NCBI GenBank assembly: GCA_028287065.1
Contig: JAQBQJ010000548.1
Span: forward strand, 1-37,256
DNA length: 37,256 nucleotides
DNA from: Labilithrix sp.
GTDB lineage: Bacteria; Myxococcota_A; Polyangia; Polyangiales; Polyangiaceae
Direction: 5' to 3'
Of this stretch, positions 1-7,690 are shown in pieces. The position numbers were made by a program, and so were the translations under genes. Every line of letters begins with the position of its first letter. Position 1 is the first letter of the stretch. The notes under the pieces are model-generated. The model did not search any database. It was not told the DNA's origin and saw only the letters and a program-made list of their open reading frames with translations.

Positions 1-2015
1 GCCGCCGCAAACCCGCCGGGACCGCCGCCGCCGGTGAGCGTCGACGAGGAGCGGGCCGCCATCGGCGGAGGCGGCGCGCCCAGCGAAAAGCGCATGGCGC
101 GCGCAGGTGCTGCTGCGGGAACGCCCATGCTCGCGATGCCCATCCCGCGCGAGCGTGCCTGTCGGAACATCGCCCAGTCGGCGGGAGCGTTCACGGGGAC
201 GGCGCGCGTCTCGGCCTGCTCGTTGACGCGCCGATCGCCGCTTCGCTTCTCGACCACGACGAACGACGTGTACTTCGACGACACCCCGTGCTCCTTCGCG
301 AGATCGACGATGCGCTGCTTCATCGCATCCGCCCGGCGGCCGCCGAGCGCGGCGCGCTCGAGATCGCGGATGCGTGCCTGCGCCCAGAGCTTCGCGACCG
401 ACGGCCGTGCCTCGTGATCGGGCAGGGCGAAGGGCACCTCGAGGTAGAACGTCTCGCCCTCGTACATGCCGCGGAGCTCGACCGCTCCGACGCCGGCCGC
501 CTCGTATGTGCCGAAGACCGTGAACGGCTCGCCGTCGACGAGCGACGTCGGCTCGGCCGGAGCGATCTCGCCCACATCGACGCCGCGGAACGTGACCTTC
601 AGGTCGGTGACGCGAGGCGCGGTCGCACGTGCGAACTGCGCGACGACCTTGTCGTCGACGCGCTCGCCCGGATGGATCATCTCGACGGCGCCGCCCGTCT
701 TCTCCGCGAGACCGACGAGGAGCGCGTCGCTCACGTTCGTGCCGATGCCGAAGCCGTAGACGCGCGCCGCTTTTCGCTTCGCGAGCAGCTGCTCCTGGAT
801 CTCGTCCTCGTTGCCGACCTGGCCGTCCGTGAGGAGCACGATGACGCCGTTCGGCGCGAGCTCGGTCGCCCGGACGAGCGCCTCGAGCATCTCGGTGCCG
901 CCGCGAGCGTCGATCGCGTCGATCCAGCGATCCGCGGCGCGCAGCGTCGCCGGTGTGAGCGTCGTCATCGAGGGAGACATCATGTCGATCGCGTCGTCGA
1001 AGGCGATCACGGCGAAGCGATCGCCCTCGCGGAGCTGCCGCAAGCAGAGGCGCAGCGCCGTCTTTGCCTCGGCGATCGACGAGCCGCCCATCGAGCCGGA
1101 GCGATCGATGACGAAGACCACCTCGCTCTTCGCGTCGCGGCGCTTCAGGCCGCCGGCGAGGTCGGGCACGAGCGAGAGCGCGAACGCGCCGGCTCCCCCG
1201 CCCTGCTTCGAGGCAGGATCGCGATGCGCGACGACGGTCGCGAGCGGCGCGGCCTCGAACGCGCTCTTCTTCGGAAAGGCGGTCACGACGATGTCCCGAT
1301 CGAGCGCGACCTCGCGCTGGACGAACGAGACGCGCGTGCGCGGCGCGTGCCCGTCGACGCGCTCCGTGCGGATGTGATGCGACGGGCTCTCGACGTCGAC
1401 GTCGCAGCCGAGATCGAAGACCAGCTCGAGCGCGAGCCCGTATTGCACGTCCGCGATGGGCGGGGAGATGCGGTCGGCGTCGGGCACGCGCGTGGTCGGC
1501 TCCGAGGTGCCGTGGGCGGTGCGGTCGCCCGCGACGTTGCCGGGCATGTAGCGCGGCGCCACCAGCGTGGGGAGCGTCCAGCGGATCGCGCCCTCGTCGG
1601 CCTGGACGGGCTCGACGTACTCGATCTCGATGACCGTCTCCTCGCCGGGCAGCAGGTTGCCGACGTTGGCGGTGAAGACGTTCGGGCGCTCCTGCTCGAG
1701 CAGCGCGCTGCCGTGGCCGGCGCTGATCGCGTCGTCGTAGCGGCGGAACGCCTCCTCGCGCTCGTGGACCTCGCCCGTGAGCTGACGGCCGTTGACCGTC
1801 ATCGCGAAGCCCGTGACCGCTCCACGCGCCGGCAGCGGGAACGTGTAGATGGCCTCGATGGGCCGCGTCTCGTCGTTGCGGTAACGCTGGCGAACGACGG
1901 CGCGCGCGTGACCTGCGAGCACCTCGGCCTGCACCTCGACACCGAGCAAAGGTACGGGGCGATTCACACCCGCGAACAGCCCGGCCCGCTCGACTCCACC
2001 CTTGGCGCTGTTCAT
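1..2015 (-). CDS. VIT and VWA domain protein (partial, C-terminus outside window)
   Basis: An open frame runs from an ATG at 2015 to the left edge (671 codons, no stop seen). The N-terminal ~130 residues look like a vault/inter-alpha-trypsin (VIT) domain, with an RYRNDE...IEAIYTFPLP stretch and an LLPGEE turn. A von Willebrand A domain follows: its MIDAS motif DRSGS starts at about residue 304, followed by GGTEM and LLTDGQ, which supply the expected Thr and Asp metal contacts. The last visible part is Gly/Pro/Ser-rich, like a linker to another module. In this family the VIT-VWA pair is a divalent-metal-dependent protein-binding module. No clear signal peptide is visible at this start. The ATG overlaps the TGA of the upstream MerR gene (ATGA), so the two are probably translationally coupled. 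The partner and true function are unknown. Confidence 0.9.
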   Translation of the reverse strand, partial: MNSAKGGVERAGLFAGVNRPVPLLGVEVQAEVLAGHARAVVRQRYRNDETRPIEAIYTFPLPARGAVTGFAMTVNGRQLTGEVHEREEAFRRYDDAISAGHGSALLEQERPNVFTANVGNLLPGEETVIEIEYVEPVQADEGAIRWTLPTLVAPRYMPGNVAGDRTAHGTSEPTTRVPDADRISPPIADVQYGLALELVFDLGCDVDVESPSHHIRTERVDGHAPRTRVSFVQREVALDRDIVVTAFPKKSAFEAAPLATVVAHRDPASKQGGGAGAFALSLVPDLAGGLKRRDAKSEVVFVIDRSGSMGGSSIAEAKTALRLCLRQLREGDRFAVIAFDDAIDMMSPSMTTLTPATLRAADRWIDAIDARGGTEMLEALVRATELAPNGVIVLLTDGQVGNEDEIQEQLLAKRKAARVYGFGIGTNVSDALLVGLAEKTGGAVEMIHPGERVDDKVVAQFARATAPRVTDLKVTFRGVDVGEIAPAEPTSLVDGEPFTVFGTYEAAGVGAVELRGMYEGETFYLEVPFALPDHEARPSVAKLWAQARIRDLERAALGGRRADAMKQRIVDLAKEHGVSSKYTSFVVVEKRSGDRRVNEQAETRAVPVNAPADWAMFRQARSRGMGIASMGVPAAAPARAMRFSLGAPPPPMAARSSSTLTGGGGPGGFAA

Positions 2016-2533
2016 CGCTTTCGCCCTCCTTCTTTCACGTTGTGGTGCACACGCTCCTCCAGGATCGCCAGCATCTCGTTGACCAGGTTCAGGGATTGCT
2101 CCGGCGCGTCATCTGCCACTGTCAGGTCGACACCAGGAAAGAGCTCGATGCGCCGGAACACGCGTGACGCTTCGCGGGCGATCGCAGCGCGTGCATCACG
2201 GCGCGGCGGATCGAGCGGCGGTGGCTCGCTCGCCGGCGGGGCCGCGCCACTGCGTGAAGGTGACGCCGGCGTCACTTTTCCGTCGGCAATCCGCTCGATC
2301 TCGCCGACCGAGCGCCCCTCGAGCTCCGCCGCGATCGCGTCGAGCGGAAAGAACGCCTCCTGGAGCCGCCGGATCGCCCGGAGCCGCACGAGGTGCTCGT
2401 GCCCATACGCCGTGTCCTTGCCCCGGAACGCGGCCGCGGGGATCAGCCCGCGCTGCACGTAGTAACGCACCGTGCGCGCGGACATCCCGGCGGCACGGGC
2501 GAGCTCGTCGATCTTGTACGCCTTCTCCGTCAC
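2012..2533 (-). CDS. MerR family transcriptional regulator
   Basis: A 173-residue protein. Residues 6-75 form a MerR winged-helix DNA-binding domain (YKIDELARAAGMSARTVRYY, then a GLIPAA wing and a long helix). A Pro/Ser-rich linker (about 88-110) leads to a short helical C-terminus with no Cys or His metal site, so this is not a metal sensor of the classical MerR type. The start is GTG; no later start would leave the helix-turn-helix intact. A GGAGG sits only 1 base before the GTG, too close for a normal ribosome site, and the candidate promoter places the transcript start near the GTG, so the message may be leaderless. Its TGA overlaps the ATG of the VIT/VWA gene, its likely target together with itself. 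The effector is unknown. Confidence 0.88.
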   Translation of the reverse strand: MTEKAYKIDELARAAGMSARTVRYYVQRGLIPAAAFRGKDTAYGHEHLVRLRAIRRLQEAFFPLDAIAAELEGRSVGEIERIADGKVTPASPSRSGAAPPASEPPPLDPPRRDARAAIAREASRVFRRIELFPGVDLTVADDAPEQSLNLVNEMLAILEERVHHNVKEGGRKR

Positions 2534-2539
2534 CCCTCC

Positions 2540-2579
2540 ACTGTGATTCTTGCCACCATCGCTGTCAAGTAGACACTTG
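2540..2579 (-). promoter_or_regulatory. Candidate merR promoter with overlapping inverted repeat
   Basis: On the minus strand a perfect -35 box TTGACA lies at 2568-2563, and a weak -10 candidate CACAGT at 2545-2540 after a 17-base spacer. An inverted repeat CAAGT-GTCT-ACTTG (2566-2579) overlaps the upstream side of the -35 box; with one mismatch the arms extend to GGCAAGT/ACTTGAC. Its placement suggests an operator, possibly for the adjacent MerR protein. Typical MerR operators lie between -35 and -10 with a 19-base spacer, which this does not match, so simple repression by overlap with -35 is as likely. Confidence 0.45.
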
Positions 2580-2674
2580 CCAAACGACCACGGATTTCCG
2601 TGCTCCCGGCCAGCTCAGGCCGCGGCAACGCGCCTTTTTTGGTCGCAGGCGCTGCGCGTAGTAGATGGGACGTG

Positions 2675-3115
2675 ATGGTGCTGCGTCCCGCGTACGTCCA
2701 GGCCGTCTCGGTCGTGTCGGGCGTCGTCGTGACGTTCGGGATCGCGGGCGCGTTCGCGTGCGGGACCGAGCCGGTCGGCGTCGATGCTTGCCGCCAGATC
2801 GAGACGGCGCGCTGCGAGAACGCCAAGAGCTGCGGGATCGACCTCTCGAAGCCCGTCCACCGCCGCGACGGCAACAGCCCCGAGAAGCAAGACCAGCAGG
2901 ACGTCGGCGCGTGCAAGCGCTTCTACGACGAGGAGTGTCTGCACGGCCTCGTCACGACCGTCGATCCCGGCGCGATCAAGACCCAGGCGTGCGTCGACGC
3001 GATCAACAACGCGACCGACTGCGACATCGTGAAATTCCCGGAGAAGAGCCCCGCGTGCGACTTCTTGCTCCCGCCGGCCGCTCCGGCGACCGCTGCCGAC
3101 GCCGCGACCGAGTGA
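2675..3115 (+). CDS. Small Cys-rich putative lipoprotein
   Basis: A 146-residue protein from an ATG at 2675 (a GTG at 2672 is an alternative; the frame also extends to a GTG at 2600 without gaining plausible sequence). A hydrophobic stretch (residues 8-28) ends in AGAFAC, an imperfect lipobox with Cys29. The mature part carries about eight Cys, spaced as CRQIETARC, CGID, CKRFYDEEC, then single Cys, suggesting disulfides in the periplasm. The tail is Ala-rich. I do not recognise a named family; the layout is like the many small Cys-rich lipoproteins of myxobacteria. It is transcribed divergently from the MerR gene and ends 4 bases before the convergent phosphoesterase gene. Confidence 0.72.
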   Translation: MVLRPAYVQAVSVVSGVVVTFGIAGAFACGTEPVGVDACRQIETARCENAKSCGIDLSKPVHRRDGNSPEKQDQQDVGACKRFYDEECLHGLVTTVDPGAIKTQACVDAINNATDCDIVKFPEKSPACDFLLPPAAPATAADAATE

Positions 3116-3119
3116 CGAC

Positions 3120-4373
3120 CTAGCCGTCTTCTCGTGCGTCGGCTTCGTCGCCTTCGTCGACGTCGAGGAGGTCGACCACGGAGTCGACGAGCGCCTCGGT
3201 CACGCTGGCCGGCGGGTCCTCGTCCTGCTCGAGCGCCTGGACGGGAACGCGGACGCGCGACGCGCGCATGTGCTCGTCGAGGTCGATGCGCCAGAACGAG
3301 GGATCGTCGCCGCTCCTGCACCCCAGCGTGAGCGACGGTGACGCGAGGATCGTGAAGTTCGAGCCGGCGGGCTGACGCTGCTCGCTCACGTGGCGATGAC
3401 CGTGCAGCACGGCCGTCGCGCCGATCTCGTCGAAGACCTCGGCGGCGCTTCGCGCGTCGTCGAGACGCATGCCGATCTCGCTCGGTGCACGCCGCCCGAC
3501 GCCGTGCGGCAGCGGAACGACGTGGTGGTGCAGCATGACGAGCCGATGGCGCGCCGCCTTGAACTCCGGGCGGTCGCCGATCTCGCGCAGCCACGCGAGC
3601 TGAGCGGGGCCGATCGCGCCGTTGTGCCGGAAGAAGCGCCGCTGCGGCCTGGCGCACGAGTCGAGGCCGACGAACACCGCGTCCGCCTCGGGCACGTGGC
3701 GGTACCAGCCGCCGGACTCGTGCAGCTCGAGGCCGATGCGCGCCGCGAACGCCTTCCACGCCGCCCGCTTCGACTCCGCCGTCGGCTTCGGACGGCCGCT
3801 GCCGCGCAGCGGGAACAGGTAGAGATCGTGGTTGCCGGGAATGACGAAGAGGCGCCCCTTGTCCTTCCAGCGCGCGAAGGCCGCCTCGACGAGCTCCCAG
3901 CCGACGCCGTCGTCGGTGACGTCGCCCGTCACGACGACCGCGTCCGCGTTGCTCTCCTCGATGGCCTGGACGGCGCGGAGCAGGCGCACGTTCGAGCTCC
4001 GCGGTGTGCCCTCGAAGAGATGACGGAGCGCGCCCGGGCTCGGCACGTGCTGCGCGAGCGTCGGCGCGCGCCGCGCCTCGAGGTGGCACGCCTTCGCCGC
4101 CGCGCGCTCGACCGGGTCGAGGACGCCGCCCCCTTCCTTGCGTGACGGGATCGGATGCTGGTAGCCGGCGGGATCGACGAGCGCGATCTTGGCGGTTCGC
4201 TTGCCGCGCTCGTGGAAGACGCGCCAGCCGGCCTCCTCCCAGACCACCTCGTACTTCGCCGTGTCGTTCGGGAAGACGTTCACGCTCCGCTTCACGACGC
4301 GTAGGCGGTCGTGGAACGTGTCACCGAACTCGGAGACGTGCAGGTCCGAGACGTGAGCTACGACGAACGCCAA
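3120..4373 (-). CDS. Metallophosphoesterase (calcineurin-like)
   Basis: A 417-residue protein with the ordered motifs of the calcineurin-like phosphoesterase fold: DLH at residues 9-11, GDVTDDG, GNHD, LHHHVV and GHRH. These supply the Asp, His and Asn ligands of a two-metal centre. An insertion of about 100 residues lies between the first and second motifs. The best general match is the class III cyclic-nucleotide phosphodiesterase/CpdA-like group, but the substrate cannot be read from sequence. The acidic C-terminus (after about residue 375) is probably disordered. No signal peptide is seen, so it is likely cytoplasmic. It starts 9 bases after the NTF2-like lipoprotein gene and is probably co-transcribed with it. 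The stop is TAG. Confidence 0.9.
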   Translation of the reverse strand: MAFVVAHVSDLHVSEFGDTFHDRLRVVKRSVNVFPNDTAKYEVVWEEAGWRVFHERGKRTAKIALVDPAGYQHPIPSRKEGGGVLDPVERAAAKACHLEARRAPTLAQHVPSPGALRHLFEGTPRSSNVRLLRAVQAIEESNADAVVVTGDVTDDGVGWELVEAAFARWKDKGRLFVIPGNHDLYLFPLRGSGRPKPTAESKRAAWKAFAARIGLELHESGGWYRHVPEADAVFVGLDSCARPQRRFFRHNGAIGPAQLAWLREIGDRPEFKAARHRLVMLHHHVVPLPHGVGRRAPSEIGMRLDDARSAAEVFDEIGATAVLHGHRHVSEQRQPAGSNFTILASPSLTLGCRSGDDPSFWRIDLDEHMRASRVRVPVQALEQDEDPPASVTEALVDSVVDLLDVDEGDEADAREDG

Positions 4374-4382
4374 CGCCTCGTC

Positions 4383-4871
4383 TCACATGCCTGCGAGGAT
4401 CTTGAACGACTCACCGTCGGCAACGATCTCGAGGCGGTTGTCGGCGACGGTGTGCTTCCACTCCTCGCCCTTCAGGCCCGGGATACGGTAGCTCGCCGAG
4501 AACGTGTACTCGATGTAGATCTTCTTGTTCTCGTTGAAGGTCACGCGCCGGTAGCGGATCTCGTACCGGATCGTCTGCGTCTTCACGAACGTCGAGGTCA
4601 GGTAGTCCTTGAGGCCGTCGAAATCGATGTCGTCCTCGGGGTTGGTGTTGCCGCCGTCCTCGTAATACCGAGGGCTGGCAAGCTTGAGCAGACGCCCGAC
4701 GTCCTTGTCCTCGACCGCGTGCCGGTACTCCTCACAGAAGGTGATCACCTTCTTGTTCTCGCTCGAGTCCTCGACGTCCGTGTTCGGGATGTACGACTTC
4801 GAGCACCCGGCGGCGCCGAGCGACACGACCGAGGCGAGTGACAAAATGACGGCCGTTACGACGTTTCGCAT
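4383..4871 (-). CDS. NTF2-like putative lipoprotein
   Basis: A 162-residue protein with a clear lipoprotein signal: basic MRN, a hydrophobic core and LGAAGC with Cys23. The mature region begins with a helix (FCEEYRHAVEDKD, then LLKLASPRYYEDGG) followed by strand-rich sequence (IRYEIRYRRV, IYIEYTFSASYRI). This is the order expected of an NTF2/SnoaL-type cone fold. No catalytic residues can be assigned. A GGAG lies about 5 bases before the ATG. It begins 42 bases downstream of the second ketosynthase and 9 bases before the phosphoesterase, so it may be the anchored, ligand-binding member of the ketosynthase operon or head a two-gene unit. The fold call is inference. Confidence 0.75.
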   Translation of the reverse strand: MRNVVTAVILSLASVVSLGAAGCSKSYIPNTDVEDSSENKKVITFCEEYRHAVEDKDVGRLLKLASPRYYEDGGNTNPEDDIDFDGLKDYLTSTFVKTQTIRYEIRYRRVTFNENKKIYIEYTFSASYRIPGLKGEEWKHTVADNRLEIVADGESFKILAGM

Positions 4872-4913
4872 TTGTGCTCCAACAAGGAGGACCTTACGGG
4901 GATTCCGCGCGAA

Positions 4914-6872
4914 TTAGAGCCAGAAGAACCGCGCGTTGGCAAATCCTCCCCACGGAGTCCGCGCTTCGAGCCCGTCGGGGCGGAGTTTCGGGTCCGCGAG
5001 CGGCAACAGCGGCCGGTGTGCCTCGACGGCCGGCGCCGAGACGATCGCGTCTCCCTCGGCAAGCCGCGCGGGCAGCCGCACCGACCACGACTCGAGCCGC
5101 GCGGCAAGCGCGTCTTTCGAGACGAGGAGCGCGACCACACCGGGCCGCGTGGCCGGCGCGACGCGCCGCGAGCCCTCGCCCGCCTCGTCGACGGCGACGA
5201 CGACGATGCGGTCGGCGACGCCGCCCCTCACGAGATCGGCCGCGACCGCGAGCGCTTCGAGCCCTCCGTGCGGCCCACCGCCCACCGCGAATGCAGGACC
5301 GGTGAGGCCGAGCGCGACGGCGCATTCGCCCGCAGGTGCGTTCGGCGTCGTGTACGGGAACCGTCGTGGCTCGCCGCGGCTCGCGCCCGCGGCACGGATC
5401 CGCGCGAGGTACGCCGCGTTCGTATCGATGGTCGCAAGGCCGTGACCGACGAGGATGCCGGCGCCGTCGAGCGTCCCCTGCCCTGCCGCGGCGAGCTGCT
5501 CGCGGAGACGGACGACCGCGGCCATCGCGAGCCGCACGAGGCCGTCGGCGCGAGCGAGCTTGTCCTCGGCGTAGCCGGTCTTCTCCGCGAGCCCGTGCGC
5601 GTCGATCGCATCCGCGACCCCGTCGACGATCGCGACCGCGCGTGACACGTACACCGCGCGTTGGCGCTTCGTGCTGGTGCTCGTGCTCGATCTCGCGTCC
5701 GGCCGCGTCACGACCAGCGCAGCGTTCGCTCCCCCGAACGCCGCCGACAGCTTGAGCGCGGCGCCCGCGTCGTGCCGCTCGGCGCGTTCGAGCACGCGCA
5801 CGCCGCCCTCGATCGCACCGTCTCCCGCCGACGCGGGCGCGATCCCGAGCTTCATCGCATGCAAGGCAGCGAGCGTCTCGAGCGCGCCCGCAGCGCCGAG
5901 CGTGTGCCCGATCCCGCCCTTCAGCGCATGCAGCGGGACCTCGCCGAGCCGCGCAGCGAGCACGGCCCTCAGCGCGTTGGCCTCCGACCCGTCGTTGAAC
6001 ACGGTGGCGGTCCCGTGCGCGCTCACGAGGTCGATGCGCGGCCGACCGGCGTCGTTCATTGCCTGCTCGGCGGCACGTGCGAGGCCTCGTCCTTCGCGAT
6101 CGGGCGCCGTGAGATGGACGGCATCGCACGTCGCGCCGAAGCCGACGACGAGCCCTCGCGACGACGCAGCCGCGCGCGCCGGCGCGGGCACGTCGTCGCC
6201 GCGCACGAGCGCCATCACGGCCGCACCCTCGCCGAGCGCGAGACCGTCGCGGCCGGCGCGGAACGGGCGCGGGACGCCATCCGTGCATACTGCACGTAGC
6301 ACCTCGAACCCCGACGCCACGAACACGCTCACGGCGTCGAACCCGCCACACAGCGCGATCTCGCACGAGCCCGCGAGCAACCACTCGCGTGCGAGACCGA
6401 TGGCGAGCGTGCTCGACGCGCATGCGCCCAGGACGAACGCGACGGGCTCGAAATCGCACGGTCGCGCCGCGGCGAGCACCGGGCCGAGGTACGTCGCGGC
6501 CGCCGAGCCTTCGGCCACGCCGCCCTCCGCGAACGCGGCCTCGAACGAGCGCATGCCTCCGCTCGACGTCCCGATCGCGAGACCGACGCGCTTCGTACGC
6601 CAGCCCGGCATCGAGGCGTCGAGCTCCTTCGCGCATGCGCCGAGCGCGCGCGTGAGCAGGACCGTCGCGCGGTCGGCATCGCCTGCGACGTCGTCGATCG
6701 CGCGGACCCTCGCGCAGAACGGACGCGTGAGCGCCGCCGCGACGAGCTCGGCGTCGCGCGTGATGGCGACCGGCGCTCGCTCGCCGACGGCCCCGACGCC
6801 GAGCGCAGCCTCACCCTCGCCGAGGGCCGACGACGCACCGAACGCGATCACTGCACAGTCGCTGCTGCTCAT
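4914..6872 (-). CDS. Two-part beta-ketoacyl synthase (second copy)
   Basis: A 652-residue protein. The N-terminal 390 residues are a condensing enzyme of the KAS I/II thiolase fold with a complete triad: Cys151 (GACASST), His286 (SAHGTAT) and His323 (GGIGHTLGAAGA). A Ser/Thr-rich linker (395-405) leads to a second ketosynthase-like segment (about 406-652), recognisable from GECAVALGLTGPAFAV, in which the nucleophile region reads GGGPHGG, with Pro where Cys should be. The second half is therefore not catalytic. The expected reaction of the first half is decarboxylative condensation of malonyl-ACP with an acyl chain. Its ATG overlaps the TGA of the upstream lipoprotein gene. It shares architecture with the 765-residue protein at 7687-9984, suggesting duplication. 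Confidence 0.9.
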   Translation of the reverse strand: MSSSDCAVIAFGASSALGEGEAALGVGAVGERAPVAITRDAELVAAALTRPFCARVRAIDDVAGDADRATVLLTRALGACAKELDASMPGWRTKRVGLAIGTSSGGMRSFEAAFAEGGVAEGSAAATYLGPVLAAARPCDFEPVAFVLGACASSTLAIGLAREWLLAGSCEIALCGGFDAVSVFVASGFEVLRAVCTDGVPRPFRAGRDGLALGEGAAVMALVRGDDVPAPARAAASSRGLVVGFGATCDAVHLTAPDREGRGLARAAEQAMNDAGRPRIDLVSAHGTATVFNDGSEANALRAVLAARLGEVPLHALKGGIGHTLGAAGALETLAALHAMKLGIAPASAGDGAIEGGVRVLERAERHDAGAALKLSAAFGGANAALVVTRPDARSSTSTSTKRQRAVYVSRAVAIVDGVADAIDAHGLAEKTGYAEDKLARADGLVRLAMAAVVRLREQLAAAGQGTLDGAGILVGHGLATIDTNAAYLARIRAAGASRGEPRRFPYTTPNAPAGECAVALGLTGPAFAVGGGPHGGLEALAVAADLVRGGVADRIVVVAVDEAGEGSRRVAPATRPGVVALLVSKDALAARLESWSVRLPARLAEGDAIVSAPAVEAHRPLLPLADPKLRPDGLEARTPWGGFANARFFWL

Positions 6873-7690
6873 AGCGCCGTCCCTGGCTCGTCCGGATCCG
6901 CGAATGCATCGGGGTCGGGCTCCGTGGGGAGCACCTCCTCGACGACCACCTCGACGCGAAGCCCGAAGCGACCCTCGATGTACCGACCGCGCTCACCTGA
7001 TTGCGGCACGAGCCCTCGTGAGAGCCACTCGATGCCCTCGAGTGTCTCGCCCTCGCGGCGCAGCGCTACGAAGCGACGGCCGTCGCTGCGCACCGTGACC
7101 GTCGCGGCCCCGTCGCGGAGAACCCATGCGCTCTCGGCTTGCGACGAGCGCGCGAGGAGCAATCGACCTGCGAGGGGTGAGAGAAACCACCAACGAAGCA
7201 TACCGATCGGCAGCCCCTTCGCGTCCGCGGGATCGGTCCCACCGCGCTTCTCGAGCTTGATCGCCGGCACCGCGAAGCGGAAGCGTTCCTTGGTGACCCA
7301 CACGTCGAGCGCGGTCGTTCCTCCCGGACCGACGAGGATCATGCGAGCTGCGCGGCCGGGACTGACCGCGACGGCGCCGCGCGCCTGGTACCGACGTCCG
7401 GTGCGCGGATCGTCGATCGCGAGACGGACGCGTTCGACGAACGGCTTGTCCGGCCGCCCGCGACGGAGGCGTTCGAGGCGATCGCGCGCGATCGACCACT
7501 CGTACTGCGTCACGTCAGCGAGGATCGGCGTGGCTTCGGACGCGCCTTCGGGCGTGAGGATCTCGTACGGGGTCCGCAAAGACGCCGCCGTCGGCTTGCC
7601 GCCGCATCCGAGCATCGAGAGCGACAGGGAGAGCGCGAGACCCGCCGCCGCGAGGCCGACGCGGCCCGCGGGCCCAGCGCGCCCCGTCAG
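6869..7690 (-). CDS. Putative lipoprotein between two ketosynthase genes
   Basis: The protein has a lipoprotein signal ending SMLGCGG, then about 245 residues rich in beta strands (YQARGAVAVSPG, RMILVGPGGTTALDVWV, RFRFAVPAIKLEK) and an acidic C-terminus. The strand pattern resembles LolA/LolB- or DUF3261-type lipoproteins that accompany aryl-polyene-like clusters; I treat this as a weak family inference. No ATG, GTG or TTG precedes the signal sequence in frame. The best start is CTG at 7690, whose TG is shared with the TGA stop of the ketosynthase (CTGA), which would give 273 residues with Cys29 as the lipid site. The next ATG (in SMLGC) would destroy the signal. The stop overlaps the ATG of the following ketosynthase. 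Confidence 0.75.
   Translation of the reverse strand: MTGRAGPAGRVGLAAAGLALSLSLSMLGCGGKPTAASLRTPYEILTPEGASEATPILADVTQYEWSIARDRLERLRRGRPDKPFVERVRLAIDDPRTGRRYQARGAVAVSPGRAARMILVGPGGTTALDVWVTKERFRFAVPAIKLEKRGGTDPADAKGLPIGMLRWWFLSPLAGRLLLARSSQAESAWVLRDGAATVTVRSDGRRFVALRREGETLEGIEWLSRGLVPQSGERGRYIEGRFGLRVEVVVEEVLPTEPDPDAFADPDEPGTAL

Noticed and set aside
288-2462. Long plus-strand open frame (724 codons) opposite the VIT/VWA gene
   Set aside because: Arg/Asp/Leu-rich shadow translation with no domain; the minus strand has clear VIT and MIDAS motifs.
4894-6636. Alternative minus-strand frame overlapping the second ketosynthase
   Set aside because: Arg-rich shadow; the ketosynthase frame has all catalytic motifs.
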